Shown here: positions 1-12,253 of the stretch, piece by piece
Layout: every line of letters begins with the position of its first letter
How positions within the stretch are numbered: position 1 is the stretch's first letter
Assembly (NCBI GenBank): GCA_037179385.1
Contig: CM074179.1
Location: 31,935,903-31,999,902, forward strand
DNA from: Holothuria scabra
Taxonomy: Eukaryota; Echinodermata; Holothuroidea; Aspidochirotida; Holothuriidae
Length of the DNA stretch: 64,000 bases
Direction: 5' to 3'
Notes under the pieces: generated by a model
What the model saw: the letters and a program-made list of their open reading frames with translations, nothing else
Database searches by the model: none
What the model was told of the DNA's origin: nothing
Program-made: the position numbers and the translations under genes

Positions 1-657
1 ATGTGAACTTTACAACGAGTTACTGATCGCTTTACCCTAATATGCAATATTGAAGTCCTAAGATATCATTAAATATACTTTGGAGAGTGATAAGAGGAAA
101 ATTGTGATATTTTTCTGCTGCTTCAAAAAAAAAACTTAAAATTAAGAATATTTTATATGCAATATGTAAGCAGGCCCATAACAAGGGAGAGGGCGTCATT
201 TTCGGCCCCTGCACAGTATCATGTTGTCATTGACTTAATGAAGACGTACCTGAGCCTTTACAGTTTGCTCGATTGGTACACCCAAATGGAACAGGATCCC
301 TTCCTGAAAGAAACCATATCAAGCAAAAACGTTTGAAATCTACTAGTCAAATTCAGGGATATTAGTATACCATTAACCATGAGTCGGTCAATCAATGTTC
401 GTTGTATTTGGTGTACGTGATATACGTTTAACGTTTTCCGGTTTAAATTGAACAAGAAAAGTATCAAATATTTGACTATATCTGGTTCGTTTTGAACGGA
501 AATGGCTCAATTTGAACCGACATTAGTCAAATATTTGAACCTTTAAATAGTTGACCTTTTCCAGTTAAATCTGAACCGAACGCCTTTCAGTGTAAGCTTC
601 AACTTCTATCCTTCCGGTTTAATCTAACGCCGCCCAAGGCCTGTTTTCAGATAGGGG
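1..657. other. No gene seen
   Basis: AT-rich sequence without a convincing open frame. Between about 430 and 560 there are several loosely repeated TTTGAAC/GGTTTAAAT-like motifs, but no clear unit. Confidence 0.5.
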
Positions 658-667
658 CACTAGACCG

Positions 668-945
668 TGTCCAGACATAAACCTACAGACAAATACCCCC
701 GGACGGATACCCCCTGGATAATAACCCCGGACGATTACCAACCGGATAATTACCGCCCGGATAACTACCCTCTCGGACAACTACCCCCTGGACACCTACC
801 ACTCGGACAAATAACCTCCCGACAATTACCCCCTCTGACAAATCCTACCCGGACAACTACCCGCCAGGACAACTACTCCCCCCCGGACGAATACCCCCCC
901 CCCCCCAGACAAATACCACCCGGACAAATACCCCCAGTGAATACC
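668..945 (+). repeat. 14 bp minisatellite, left arm of foldback element
   Basis: About 19 degenerate units of a C-rich motif (ACCCCCGGACAAAT). The proline-rich open frame over it is a by-product of the repeat. Confidence 0.85.
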
Positions 946-2310
946 CTCTTGATAAATGCTGTTAACTATAAGAGACGGATGCACAGACATATGAGCAAGT
1001 CTTTTTCCGAGTTTTGTTACTCGGGGTCCTTAACATGCATGTAACCCGACCCCTAAGATAACTCCGAGAGCATCTCCACAATTGGGTCAGACCTCGGTCA
1101 ACTGGTACCACTAAGGTCGTTGTGTGCCATATAGCCCTACGGTAGCGCCACTTTCCATCTCCGACGTTTTCAAGTTTCGGAAATGAGCTTTTCATATATA
1201 AGAATATAGATATGGAATCGGTAGAGGTCCCTGGCAGTATAGGTGGAACAGAGGTGTAGAAATTAAAGGGAATGGTAACTGTGGTAACTGATAGTTGTTA
1301 CTGTGAAGTTTGTATTGGTTACGTACTGTGAGACTTCTGTATTAATAATACACGAACGATTACTGCTCATTCCTGTTTACGATTTAGAAGTTTTTCTTTG
1401 AGTAATTTTCGGGGAAATGCTTGAAAGGATTTGGATATTCGACAATTTCGGCCATTAAGTTGTGATTATCTGTGTAGCAAAAGTCACGAATCATAGCTTT
1501 TTGCGCTGCCCGAAGGTGTAGCAATTTTTTGGAATCTTGACTTTGTTTTTCATGAAAATTTTATTGCGACTTTATGAAGTTTCTGTACTTTTTTCAGGCA
1601 TATCTTTTTTAAGATTTCGGCAACATTTAGGAAATTTTCTGAAAACCATCCCATTTTTTTTTTTTCAAAATTTAAGGCCTGTCCGATTTTTTTCTCAAGT
1701 TCTTGCCCGACTTTAGATTTTGCGGAAATCGTACGTCACTCGGTATGTCCACTTCACCCAAGAGTTGTAAGTGAGGTGCTGTGAGGAAATAGCGGTAAGG
1801 TTGCGACACTTAAGACGGCATTAACCTCACATGGGTTTGTTTGTTGCACTGGCCAATGACTGGCAGCAATAGCGGTGCAAAGTGAAAATTCCTTCGAACC
1901 ATATTTGACTCAAATATTCCACCCACCACACCAAGTATGATTTTGGAACAAATTTGTGCATCCACAGGAATTGAAAAAAAAAAACTCCTACAGGAGATAA
2001 AAACAGCTAGGTCAAATGTCAGGAGCACACTTTAATCCACATCAAGGTAGCCAATTTCAGCCACTCCAAATCTGCTAGAAAATTGTCCATTCAGGAACCA
2101 ACCCGACGAGTAAAAATTCAAGAGATTCCGAAAAAATGAAGCTTGTCACAGTCTACCTGAATTAAGTCCGAAATTCAGAGTGGGCCACAATTGTAGAATA
2201 CCCTGCAACTGCGTAGATCTATCGCAAGTGTACCTATGTCACAGAAGCCGGGCAGCCCGGATTGATTATTATCATCGGCCAGCATGAATATATTTTTTTG
2301 CCCAGCTCGC

Positions 2311-2411
2311 CAGTGGGGGGGGGGGGGGGGTTGCGGGGGGGGGGGTGGGGCTGGACGGTTCAGTGGGGGTCCAGGCCCCAAAGGCCCCCCCCCCCCGAAG
2401 CTATGCCACTG
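2311..2411. mobile_element. Short CAGTGG...CCACTG hAT-like insertion with poly-G/poly-C
   Basis: Begins CAGTGGGG and ends GCCACTG, with two long G runs (about 2314-2345) and a C run (about 2385-2396). Similar to the CAGTGGCGTA family elsewhere in the window. Flanks are only weakly alike. Confidence 0.4.
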
Positions 2412-2776
2412 GTAACTCGTCATCTCAAACTACAGTATCACCTTATTTTTATCAAAAGTCTCAATAGGTACAACTAGCCTATTTGATTGACATCAAATCC
2501 CAAAATTCAAAGTAACCCATTTTACACAGCATGCACTGAGAGTTATTGCATGCAAAATACTGTATCTTTGATTGTGGACACAACGAGGAATTACTGGTTG
2601 GTTTAACGTTTTTGGGTAATTTTCGTATTAAAAAAAACATATCATCTTAAGCTTACACATTTAAGAGAATGTCTAAGGCAAGTCAATTCTGTTCAGAATA
2701 AGCGGAACGCGGCAATTGGTTCCGGCGGAGCGTAGAATTTTTTCCTAGGTATGGCCACTACATTGCATGAAGGCAG

Positions 2777-3031
2777 TTAATTGGTGGGAGTAATTGCCCG
2801 AGGGTAATTGTCCAGAGGGTTTTTTTCCGGGGGATAAATGTCCGGGGGGTACTTATCCTCGGGGGTATTTTTCCTTGGGGGTATTTGTCTGGGGGTATTT
2901 GTCCGGTTGGTGGTTGTCCTGGGCAGTATAGTTGTCCAAGGGGGTGTTTGTCCGGGAGGTAACTGTCCGGGGTTATTGTTCAGGGGGTATTCGTCCGGGG
3001 GTATTTGTCCAGGGATATGTGTCCGGTCACC
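2777..3031 (-). repeat. 14 bp minisatellite, right arm of foldback element
   Basis: Same unit as the left arm but reversed (GGGGGTATTTGTCC). About 18 units. Confidence 0.85.
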
Positions 3032-3109
3032 CACTAGACTTTATAGTCAAATGTTACAAGGTCTTACTCAAATTCCATCTGAATGATCTCCCTGCAAGTG
3101 AGCCTCAGC

Positions 3110-3745
3110 CATGTGGCGTGCGCAGTGGGGACAAGTTGGGTCGTCTTCACGCCCCTTGGCCCATTATCCAAAACGAAGAAAAATAAAATGGAAAATTAAA
3201 AACAAATACAAAATATACCTCAAAAGGTAGCATAATGATGCAAATTTTCGTTCCTAAAAATAGGCAAATTTTGTAACACCCAAATTTTACTCCAGAAAAG
3301 TGTTTTTATGTGGCACCAAATTGCATGTACGTAACAACATCTAATTTTTCAAAACTAATTTTAAAGAGGACAGACCCCTCCGTTTAAACTCGTCCCCAGG
3401 GCAGCGATCACTGATGTATTTTTATTTTGGTTACTAAAAATTAGGAACTTTAAAAGCAAATTTTACTTTTAATTTATCATAGGTAACACTGGATTGCAGG
3501 TAACGACATTGAAATTTTTTAAGTAATACTAGTACCCCCATTTACCAACATAGTTTTAAACTTTGAAGACCATATTCCTTGCAAAATCGACAGTCTTGCA
3601 TCATTTTGCATCTAGGCTCCTTGAAAGGGCCAAAATTTTCCAAAACAGAGGGGATCACCTCCTCCCTTAAACCTTTCACCCAGAACGGTTAACAATGAAC
3701 ATACTGCATGCCCCTTCCGTGGAAGAAAACTTGCGTAAGTCACTG
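3110..3745. mobile_element. hAT-like non-autonomous element, old copy
   Basis: Termini are degenerate forms of CAGTGGCGTACGCAG. Flanking 8-mers GCCTCAGC (3102-3109) and GCCACAGC (3746-3753) agree at 7 of 8 positions, fitting the 8 bp duplication of hAT elements. The interior shares blocks with 4589-5482 (for example AAATTTTACTCCA and the TTGCATCTAGGCTC-like segment near the right end). No coding capacity. Confidence 0.65.
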
Positions 3746-4588
3746 GCCACAGCTGCGTAGCAATATCTGAGGGTCATGAACAGAAGACTACAGCAACGGC
3801 CTACAAACTCATAATCCTAAGAACTTACAATATCCATTGGTACGGGAATAAGAGTGACACCGTCCACACACCAGCTCTGGGTTTGTTGTATGCCCAGGCG
3901 GTGATGCCTGCGCATATCCCTCAGTAGTTGAGAGTGAACCGTTGGCTCTGCATTTTTCTTACTGTTATATTTTGAAAATGAGGCAAATGTCCCCTAATAT
4001 TGAAAAAAAAACTTCGCCATTGTTTGGGGAAAGGTTAAGTTGGATGAAGTTTTACGGTCAAGTTTCCAATCAGTTGATAGGAAAATCTAAATTTTGGACA
4101 TGGTCCACAATCAATCAGCTTACTATTTCTCGGTTAGTAGGGTCCACAGTCAATCACGTTGCTATGCCCCCGTCGATACCCTTAGAAATTGACTTTGTCT
4201 GTCTTCATATTATGCTAGTGAAATGAAAGGAAAGCAATTCGTTCATCACATTTAATTTTTTTTTAGGCTTAACGACGGATCTGTCTCCTAAGATGGTAAG
4301 ATAAGATTTTTTCAAAATACAATTTTTTTCAGTTGTTTTAGGAAATAAGGAAAACCAATTTCAAACAACCTACCAGGAGTCGGTTTCCTCTGAATAATGT
4401 TGGCATTTCCTACGCCTTTAAACTCGAAGTTTTCACATAAAGCTGCGAAAAATAATTTAAAAAAGCTTTTTCAAAAGGCTAAACTCATAAGGACAGAAAT
4501 TGCATTTTCAAAAAGCTTCAGTTACCTTTTAAAACCAGTGCATTTTTCTAAACACTTTTTAGCAACTTCTTTGTTAACATTGTTAGAT
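3746..4588. other. No gene seen
   Basis: AT-rich. A stretch near 4030-4085 resembles the 3' part of the window's tRNA-derived SINE (minus orientation) but is too decayed to call. The open frames here show no recognisable domain. Confidence 0.4.
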
Positions 4589-5482
4589 CAGTGGCGTACG
4601 CAGGGGATATTCGGCCATGTCCCCTCACGAATGCCATTTTGTTTACATTCTAAAAATACGAACTTTAGTAACACAAATTTTACTCCAAAAGGTAGCATAT
4701 GTGGCACAGACTGCATGAAAAGACATCCAGTTTCTCAAAACTTTTTATAGAAGAGTGATTGCTTTAATTCCTAAAAATTCTTGATTTTTCAAAATATTCT
4801 TCTCACTAGGCGCCAACCAATGGTGTCGCTTTTTTAGATAGTCTCTAGGGCAAAATTACATTTTCAGGTCAAAGCAAAATTAAAAAAACTTTCTGATCAA
4901 TCTGCAGTTTGCGAACGTACATTTTAGTGAGCATTTTATTGCTCACGACAGAAAAAAGTGATAGCGATTACTTTAATTAGATTCCAGTCCTACGTGTAAA
5001 ACTGAGGAATGCTATTTGCAGCCATCTAAAGGTTCCGATATGTCTAAATTTTTTGTACGCTTCGTGCCAACCGATGATGGCTTTCCGCGTAGATATATTC
5101 TTTACGGCAGAATTACTTTTTCGGGCAGGATAGATCAAAAACTGAAATTCTCCCCTGCTCCTTTGCCGATCACTGATGCTCTTTTATTTTTACTCCTAAA
5201 AGTGCACTAAATTAGAAACGAATTCTACTTCGAAATATCGCCTTAATTTCATTAGATTGCATGTAAAGACACAAAACGTTCAGTTTTATCCCCTTTTACT
5301 ACCACAATACAACTTTCAGCACCAAAGTAAAAAATCTTACACCATTCTGCATTTAGGCTCACTGAAAAGATAAAAAATTTCCAACTGGGAGGGCCACACC
5401 CTCTCACCTTAGATCCCTCCCTCGGGCCGGCGATCAATCAACATACTGCACCTCCCATGAGAAAAACCTGCCTACGCCACTG
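4589..5482. mobile_element. hAT-like non-autonomous element (894 bp)
   Basis: Starts CAGTGGCGTACGCAGG and ends CCTGCCTACGCCACTG, inverted repeats of about 16 bp with one mismatch. The interior is non-coding and shares blocks with 3110-3745 and 12780-12840. Flanks (TGTTAGAT, GTTAAAAT) are only partly alike. Confidence 0.65.
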
Positions 5483-6151
5483 GTTAAAATGTTTAACACT
5501 TGTCTAAATGTCCACCATATGACAGCGGCAAAACAAATTTTCCATAGTTAAACATGTTTTGTTGTATGTGTAAACAGCACATATGTTGAAAGTACAAACA
5601 TGTAAAACATACCGATGTTGTAAATTTGTGTGTTATAAAAAATTTAAAGCATAGGTACTCATTATTACAACTGCTTCTTACAAAATGGACAGCGGATTTT
5701 GCCGTATACACGCACGGTTGGCACGTACCTTTCGAACAATTTGTTCTTACTAAGATGGCCATGGCCGTACGGGACGGAAGGGTTGGCGCTACAGCCTCCC
5801 TTTAATTTGCCTAAGCAAAGTTTGCTGAATCGGGCAGAATTCGGTGTCTCAGTCGGGCAGAAAATGCGAAAGGGTGAAATATGGATCGGATAAAAAGCCG
5901 CTCCCCTCAGCCCCTGAAAAGGAAAGCCCAGTAAAACTGTGGAGATGGCGCCTGGCTATTGTACATTGGCCTTTTATATTCACGATGAATTCGCTACATT
6001 TCAGACAAAATAAAAACATGTAGGGGAAAGACCACTGCCTTTCAATCTGTTTGTTGGACTTAACCTTACGTTTCATTCTATCCTTTGGAAAACTTTCATT
6101 TAAAAACTATGTCAACTTTCGCGCGAAATCCAATGGCCATGCAGAACCAAG
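5483..6151. other. No gene seen
   Basis: No supported gene. About 5780-5960 contains CGGGCAGAA-like short repeats and may be a decayed transposon. Confidence 0.4.
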
Positions 6152-6331
6152 TACACTGTAAAAAAATGTCTGTACATTTACAGAAAATAAAATAAAGAAA
6201 AACAAAAGAATACATAAAAAGTGTTGTCAACTCATTGACAACACTTTTGTGTATTCTTTTTGTATTTCTTTATTTTTTCTTCTGTAATTGTACAAATATT
6301 CTGTAACACTGCAGACACTTTTTACAGTGTA
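6152..6331. mobile_element. 180 bp palindromic MITE with TA target site
   Basis: Nearly the whole segment folds on itself: TACACTGTAAAAA at the left pairs with TTTTTACAGTGTA at the right, and a long arm ends in AAGTGTTGTCAA/TTGACAACACTT around a 5 nt centre (CTCAT) near 6234. Terminal TA pairs suggest a TA duplication as in Tc1/mariner-type elements. Confidence 0.8.
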
Positions 6332-7215
6332 GGTCTATATTAGCGAGCCAAAATTTTCCTACACAAGACCATAAGCAGGCAACCAAATTTGTAAGGCTAA
6401 ACGAACGTAATATGTGGCCACAATCTAAGCATAACGGCCAGGACATGTCCATATGTATGCATGATCTGTGAGTAAAACATGATAGTGTACGTAGGCCTAC
6501 AGTGCCTATGTCGTACAGCACCTTGTGAAACACGTCATACGTTTTAGATATATACCCCATTTTGTACGGCTTTCCCATATATGGACGTTCAATGGTGAGA
6601 AATTTTGCCCACTTGGCGTTTCCATGCACGTGAACAATTCAAGATCAATACACCGCCGAGTAAAACAGAGAAAAAAACGGAGTCTTACAAAACCTCCCTG
6701 CAAAAACGCAATGATGTTTTTCTAAAGGCCGCCTTAAACGCTCTTAATAACCATTAGGCTACATGCATTGTCCACATATATGAAGAACGGATATTTCGCC
6801 ATGTTTGTGCAGTAATTGCCTCTTTTTTCTCATATTAAAACCTAACCTTTATATGAACCCTTTTATGAGGTAAACTTTGAATCGTTTTGTTGTTTATACA
6901 GGTTGTTCACTTGTACCTCACATTAACTGTAACTTACCCAGAGAGGAGTCAAAGACGGTGAAAATAGCCAACAGTAACACAACACGAAACACGGCAATCA
7001 TCATGAAAATACTGATTCTGTAGAAATAAATGGAAAAATGTCGCCAATTCCAAATGTAAATATCGAATTACGTATTCAAACGGAAGGAGCTATCATAGCC
7101 TAGCAGTGGATCAGGAGCAAGCCTGTACCCAGCTGTTCTTCAAACCATATCCTGATAAAGTTTCTATAAGCCTAAATAAGCGTTTGGTAGCAACTCAAGC
7201 GTGTTTATTTGAAAC
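6332..7215. other. No gene seen
   Basis: AT-rich, no domain-bearing frame. A cysteine-rich minus-strand open frame at 6270-6629 runs into the palindromic MITE and looks fortuitous. Confidence 0.45.
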
Positions 7216-7720
7216 CAGTGGCGCTGCCACGGGGTTGGTTTTGGGGGTAGACCCTCCCCCATGACCCAACCTTGCAATGCAAAAAACTCCTAAAATCGAT
7301 TTTTTTTCTCTCTCTCTCAATCCTTAGACATTTCAATCATTTCAGGGGCGCCGATCTGTTTGTGGATTGTAGGAAACAATTTTCCAAATGCCCGAATCCA
7401 CGATAGTGTCCCCGCCCGGATTCGTCTATGAGCAAGAAAAAAAAAAAGAAATGAAAAAACATGCAAACACACTCTCCTGACAATGGGACATCATAACTGC
7501 AATATTTTCAATTATTATAACTTAATAGGCTGTAACTGATGTTTTGTAGAGGACCTTCAGTCATCTGTTTACGTCGATGTTATGTTCTCATCATGCCTGT
7601 TGTGTCTTTTTTTATCTGCCTGAATAATTGTGAGGGCAAAGCGGTATGTTTGACCCCCCAATAAGTTCAGTTCATTGATGGGGCGATTTAACTCCTGGCC
7701 CCCCGGGATCGATGCCGCTG
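7216..7720. mobile_element. Possible CAGTGGCG-family element, ends uncertain
   Basis: Starts CAGTGGCGCTGCCACGGGG, like other CAGTGGCGTA copies, and includes the CATGACCCAACCTTGCAATGC block that appears inverted in the 59461 copy. A possible right end (CGATGCCGCTG, 7720) has no matching flank. Confidence 0.4.
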
Positions 7721-8690
7721 ACCTGACATCCACATAGAAAATCATCCAATTTGAGTTTGTTTTAACTACAAAAGAATCTTTACCAAAACAACTACAGAAA
7801 AATCATTACCTGTTGAACAGCACTGTCTTTCCGGTATAATCCGAACCGTCATTTAAAAAACAACTTTCAATGGAAATTAAATAGTCTTGGTAGGCTTGTA
7901 AAATGTTTGATAGTGAGCTTGTCTATTCCTTTAGTTCTTCTGACAACCAAAGCAAGATGGAGTTTCAATAAATAAAGGAAATCTCTCTTTTAAAGAAGGC
8001 TTCTTGAACACCTACATAAACGGAGGCCTATTCCGAGTCATATACTTATGAAATTTGTAACTTGTTAGTTCCCGTCCGCCTCGCAGGACATTTTCAAATC
8101 AATATTAGGATTGTTCATTAGTCTCATGCGAAGAAGATAAGTTTTAAAATTCATCATGAAAATTTGGCAAGTGATCGAGACGTCCTCTTAAACGACTTTT
8201 CTATCAAGTATGTATTTGTTGCCATAAGTGTGATAGCTTAATGATGAGATGGTACTTCATTTCTAATGAATATCTTTTAAAATGGAAGACTAGGTTTTAT
8301 GGATTATTTCAATCAAACCTCTAAGAAAAACCCCATTGAAATCTCCATATACTTTATGAAACGCAGAAGATCCTACAAGGTGGGTATAGTTAACTGTTTC
8401 AAGAAACTGTTAAGTTTAATATTAAACTAGGTAAAGGTATAACAGAAGTTTCAAAGGCACAATGGATGATTTATTGTCTATCATACATGAAGATTGCAAC
8501 TGTTGTAAATTTCATGATACCGTTAAAAACTTCTAAAATATTGAGCGTGGGCGTACGTCTATGTCACCAACAGTATCTATAGTTTTTGTGACGCATTTGG
8601 ATAAATACATTTTTCTATTGAGATGGAAAAGCCACGTCAGAGAGAGCTGATAGAATTAATAAGATAGCATACATACAAAAATAGTATCCA
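7721..8690. other. No gene seen
   Basis: AT-rich sequence with no supported feature. Confidence 0.4.
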
Positions 8691-8694
8691 GAAA

Positions 8695-8810
8695 ATTTAA
8701 AAATAAATGATAATTCTTGACTTTGGAAACTGCAGTAAAAATCGTTTAAATATACTCTTCCAGATAATTGCACCAGTTTTGCCTTCTGCAGTCATATAGT
8801 GACATCAACT
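8695..8810 (+). repeat. Interspersed repeat, copy 1 (pair with 9508-9612)
   Basis: AAATGATAATTCTTGACTTT, then CTTCCAGATAATT and GTGACATCA blocks recur in the same order at 9508-9612. Confidence 0.6.
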
Positions 8811-8959
8811 TACTAAGGAAGTCAAGAGATCAGCACGGAGAAGCGGTTGTAATATGTCTTCATGTAATATCCTTTTACTTAAATAAACCAATTGGGAAAG
8901 TCGGCACTTCCATCTGGGTCACTTGGTCCAATGTATTATGACTGAAACCCGTTTTGCCA

Positions 8960-9230
8960 CCCCCTCCCCGTGGGCAGTGGGGGTTTCAGAATATGCCCAC
9001 GGCATTTTCCGCCTGTTGTAGGAGGCTACTAAAAGGAAACCAAACTTACACTTGAACCTTAGCCACTTGAAAATAAAATTTAACTTTGAACTTTTTATCG
9101 AGTTGACTGACACTATGTTAAAACACATTTGTTTTGGTGCGTCGTTACATCTCATCTCAGTAACTAACATAATCCGTTTTACCTGTGTGCGCATGCTCAA
9201 AGTTACACCAGTCCTCCCGAGTAGAACTGT
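8960..9230 (+). repeat. SINE-like repeat with conserved ATGCCCACGG core, copy 1
   Basis: Contains GGGGGTTTCAGAATATGCCC, then ACGGCATTTTCCGCCTGT and an AGGCTACTAAAAGGAAACC block. The same ordered blocks occur at 10085-10265 (+) and inverted at 23440-23545. The tract beyond the core (GAGTTGACTGACA...TCGTTA-ATCTCAT) is shared with the 10 kb copy. The core looks like the conserved middle domain of a SINE; the superfamily is not certain. Confidence 0.6.
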
Positions 9231-9507
9231 ATTACTGCTGCACTTACTGCATTGATTATAACAGTGTGAAAATTCGAGATTTTACATAATTGGGCGGACA
9301 ACTCCCAAGAAGTACACCAAGAGGTACACCTTGCCCTTTGACCCATTCCCAAGATGCATTGCATGAGAAATATTTCAGTGGTCTATCGAAGAGACTCGAT
9401 ATTTGATTCAACAAACAATTACTGATAGCGACCGTACTCTAACTTAGCCGTTTTAACATTTACCTAACAGTTTCACCTCCTTGAAATGCACTAAAAATGC
9501 ATTTTTT

Positions 9508-9612
9508 AAGTAAATGATAATTCTTGACTTTGGACAAAATGACAAAAATTGGTAAAATATTCTTCCAGATAATTTCATTAGTTTTGCTTTCGGCGATGGT
9601 GACATCAGCAAA
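9508..9612 (+). repeat. Interspersed repeat, copy 2
   Basis: Direct repeat of 8695-8810 with many substitutions. Confidence 0.6.
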
Positions 9613-10084
9613 ATCATAATGAAAACGAACTTGATCTGTTGAAATGCGAAGTCTACAATGCAAACCTTGAAGTTGTGGCAGTCATAAATCACATTTTTCT
9701 CAGACAATTTGCTTGACTAACTATCAATGAACAATTGACAAAATGTATATGGGTGTTGTGTTATAAAGCCATCTGTTTTCCGCATTAATGCTAGTCAAGA
9801 TTTTTAATTTATTCATTAACACTCCTTAACAATTGTGTCCCTTCAAAGTTTTCATGTAGAGTTTTATGATAGCAGGAGTAGAAGCGGCTGATTTTCATCA
9901 TATAGTGCAAGATGTTATTTGTTATTTGAGAAATGATATTAGTAAGCTAGACGCAGAAATACCAATTGTGTTGTTATGACTTCTGTAATTGTGTAAATCT
10001 TAGGACAGCATTTTAAGATGGGATGTGTAGTCTGCTGGGATCACCGTCCGGCCTGTGGGCGACCCTTTCCAAAGTACCATTCAA
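9613..10084. other. No gene seen
   Basis: AT-rich sequence without a supported feature. Confidence 0.4.
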
Positions 10085-10275
10085 ACCGGCTCCCTGTGGG
10101 CTGGGGGTTGTAAAATATGCCCACGGTATTTCCCGCCTGTCGCAAGAGAGGGAAACCTAACTTAAACTTGAAACATCCTTGAAAACAAATATAGAGTTGA
10201 ATTTAGAGTTGACTGACAATATGTCTTTAACACATTCGTGTTGGTGTGTCGTTAAATCTCATTTAAAATCTAACA
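10085..10275 (+). repeat. SINE-like repeat with conserved ATGCCCACGG core, copy 2
   Basis: GGGGGTTGTAAAATATGCCC, then ACGGTATTTCCCGCCTGTCG and a GAGAGGGAAACC block. Direct partner of 8960-9230. Confidence 0.6.
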
Positions 10276-10679
10276 TCCAATCAGACCAATGATAAATGCA
10301 ACATGTCGGTAAGCCTGTAGAGCATTTGTTGCGAGTCGCACTTACGCAACATCATTAAGAAAATATAAAAGAGCCAATAACTAACACTTTAAAAAATAAC
10401 ACACTTCATTTTTATCCTTTGTTTACAGGGTGTATGAGGTGTCTTTGGAACGACTGAAGGCGCATATACGTTTCCCAAATTACCGGCGTCCCATCCCCTG
10501 TCTGAAATTTTTAAATATTTAAGCGCAGACGTGGGAGATTATGTGGATTTATGGGAGACGTGAAAAATGTGACCAAAATTTTTTCGCTGAATTCGCGAGA
10601 AAAATTCTTCAATATTGGTATAAATAACGTTATGACGCGTGTATATGATATAACGGCTACAGCAACCTTGCATATCTTG

Positions 10680-10995
10680 TCATATCATTCCTTCTGTATT
10701 GCTCCAAGCCTGAGCTGCATAGTCAAGATGGGGTCTAACCAACTGCTTATACAAATTAAGTACAATATCCTTACTAAAATTGATGAAATTCCTCTTGATC
10801 AATCCAAGCACTCTATTAGCCTGTGCAGCAGTGGCTGCACACTGCCATGATGACTTTAAATCCCCAGAAATCACAATACCCAGATCTTTCTCGAAGGCTT
10901 CAACCATGAAGCACCAATCAATAATGCTTACAACAAATTTCTTAAACCCATGTTCCTCCAGTCTGGTAAGTTCCAACCTATATCCTACCTTCCAA
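10680..10995 (-). pseudogene. Non-LTR retrotransposon reverse-transcriptase C-terminal remnant
   Basis: The minus-strand frame reads a block typical of jockey/CR1-type elements: EKDLGIVISGDLKSSWQC, then ANRVLGLIKRNF and YKQLVRPHLDYAAQAWS. This segment lies after the catalytic palm in such proteins. Upstream (right side) the similarity fades at about 10995, and no catalytic motif is present, so it is a short dead fragment. Confidence 0.75.
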
Positions 10996-11455
10996 AGAAT
11001 AATGTGCTCATTCCGCCATAGAAAAAGTGCCATTCCGCCATGATGGCACAATGGCACGGACCCCACGTGTACAGCAATTGATAGCCTGCCAAAATTTTGC
11101 ATTACAACGTACTGTTAGGGCACCAACTATGCCGTTGGACAATTTGAATGCGATTCAATCGGTGTTTAAGAATATAACGTAGAACCGAAGATTAAATTAA
11201 GTGCACTAAGCTCATGAAAAGTGTTTGTAATTTCAAAAAGATTTTCTATAGAAAACGATTAAAATACATCCATATTCGTAAGAACGACACCGTTATCCCT
11301 TAGCCTTAGGACAGAGAATGGATGTACCTCTAATTTTTGGGGAAGTGTGTTGCCAGAAAATGTCCGTGTACATGTAAATTATTTCCGTATAATGATCACA
11401 TTAAACAGTGCGAATCGTAAAGAATGCAGGCCAGGAGTTTCAAAATGTTGTATTA
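10996..11455. other. No gene seen
   Basis: Nothing supported between the retroelement fragment and the TIR element. Confidence 0.4.
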
Positions 11456-12253
11456 CACGCTAAAAACTGTTGGGTAAAACGCGTTGGGCAAAATCCAAAG
11501 TGCTTAACATGGACGATTTATTGCCCAACAAATGGGTAAACAATCTACCCATCATTTGTTGGGTTAATCAAGATGGGTAAAGTTTAAGTGTTGGGCAAGT
11601 TTTAAAGTACCCAACGTTTCGGCAAAATGTAACTGATGTACCCAATCAGATAATTATTGAAAGATCAGTTAAGTTTACAGATAATTATTTTAATAAAAGT
11701 GGTTAATTCAGATAAATGGTTACTAACCATTGGATTGGATTCGTTAAATAAAAAGCTAGCGGTAAAATAGTAGTATAAATCTCGCAATTACTTAAAGAGC
11801 AATGATCGTATAGAAAAAATTGTCACTACTTCATAATCAATGGGAGAATAAATACAAAATTCATGATTGAGTTTGCCATTTCGAACTTCACTAGCCTTTA
11901 CTGTTAATTGACCAAGTGCATCGTCGCTGGTACCCCAACCACTCTCGGAGGGCAAACGGTGTAAGTTTTTGGGAACTTTGTTATATCTCCATCTTGCCCA
12001 AATCATATAGTTATATATCACGTTATACTGAAATCCACTGCAATCACCAAACAGAACAGCTGTTGGGCAAAAGTGTTGGTATTGAAAACTTTTACTATTG
12101 GGCAAAACTAGTTGGGTAATTTATTTTGCCCAACTATAATGAGTGAAACACTTAACCAACTGAGTCGGGCAGCATTTTCCAGTTCCGGTCATACGGGACC
12201 AATTAATGGTTGGGTAATTTTTTGCCCAGTTTGGATAATCAGTTCTTAGAGTG
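11456..12253. mobile_element. 798 bp TIR element rich in TTGGGTAA/TTGGGCAA motifs
   Basis: Left end CACGCTAAAAACTG and right end (reverse complement) CACTCTAAGAACTG are inverted repeats; TA flanks both sides (11454-11455 and 12254-12255). Subterminal zones on both sides hold many copies of TTGGGTAA and TTGGGCAA in both orientations. No transposase. Superfamily undetermined; a TA-duplicating type is likely. Confidence 0.7.

Larger units (their letters stand above)
666..3031. mobile_element. Foldback (TU/FB-like) transposon with minisatellite inverted arms
   Basis: The left arm (666 to about 945) is made of a degenerate 14 bp unit (like CCCCCGGACAAATA) and the right arm (about 2777-3031) holds the same unit in reverse complement. 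The arms are collinear, not just similar: the outer 32 nt align without gaps and units follow in the same order. The 8 bp CACTAGAC directly flanks both ends (658-665 and 3032-3039), a target duplication. The 1.8 kb interior has no transposase; a short CAGTGG-type insertion with poly-G/poly-C lies at 2311-2411. Sea-urchin TU and Drosophila FB elements are known with this architecture. Confidence 0.82.

Noticed and set aside
667..1044. 125-codon proline-rich open frame
   Set aside because: It is the translation of the 14 bp minisatellite in the foldback arm; a matching frame exists on the other arm in reverse.
10551..10850. 99-codon plus-strand frame
   Set aside because: Antisense of the non-LTR retroelement remnant, no domain.
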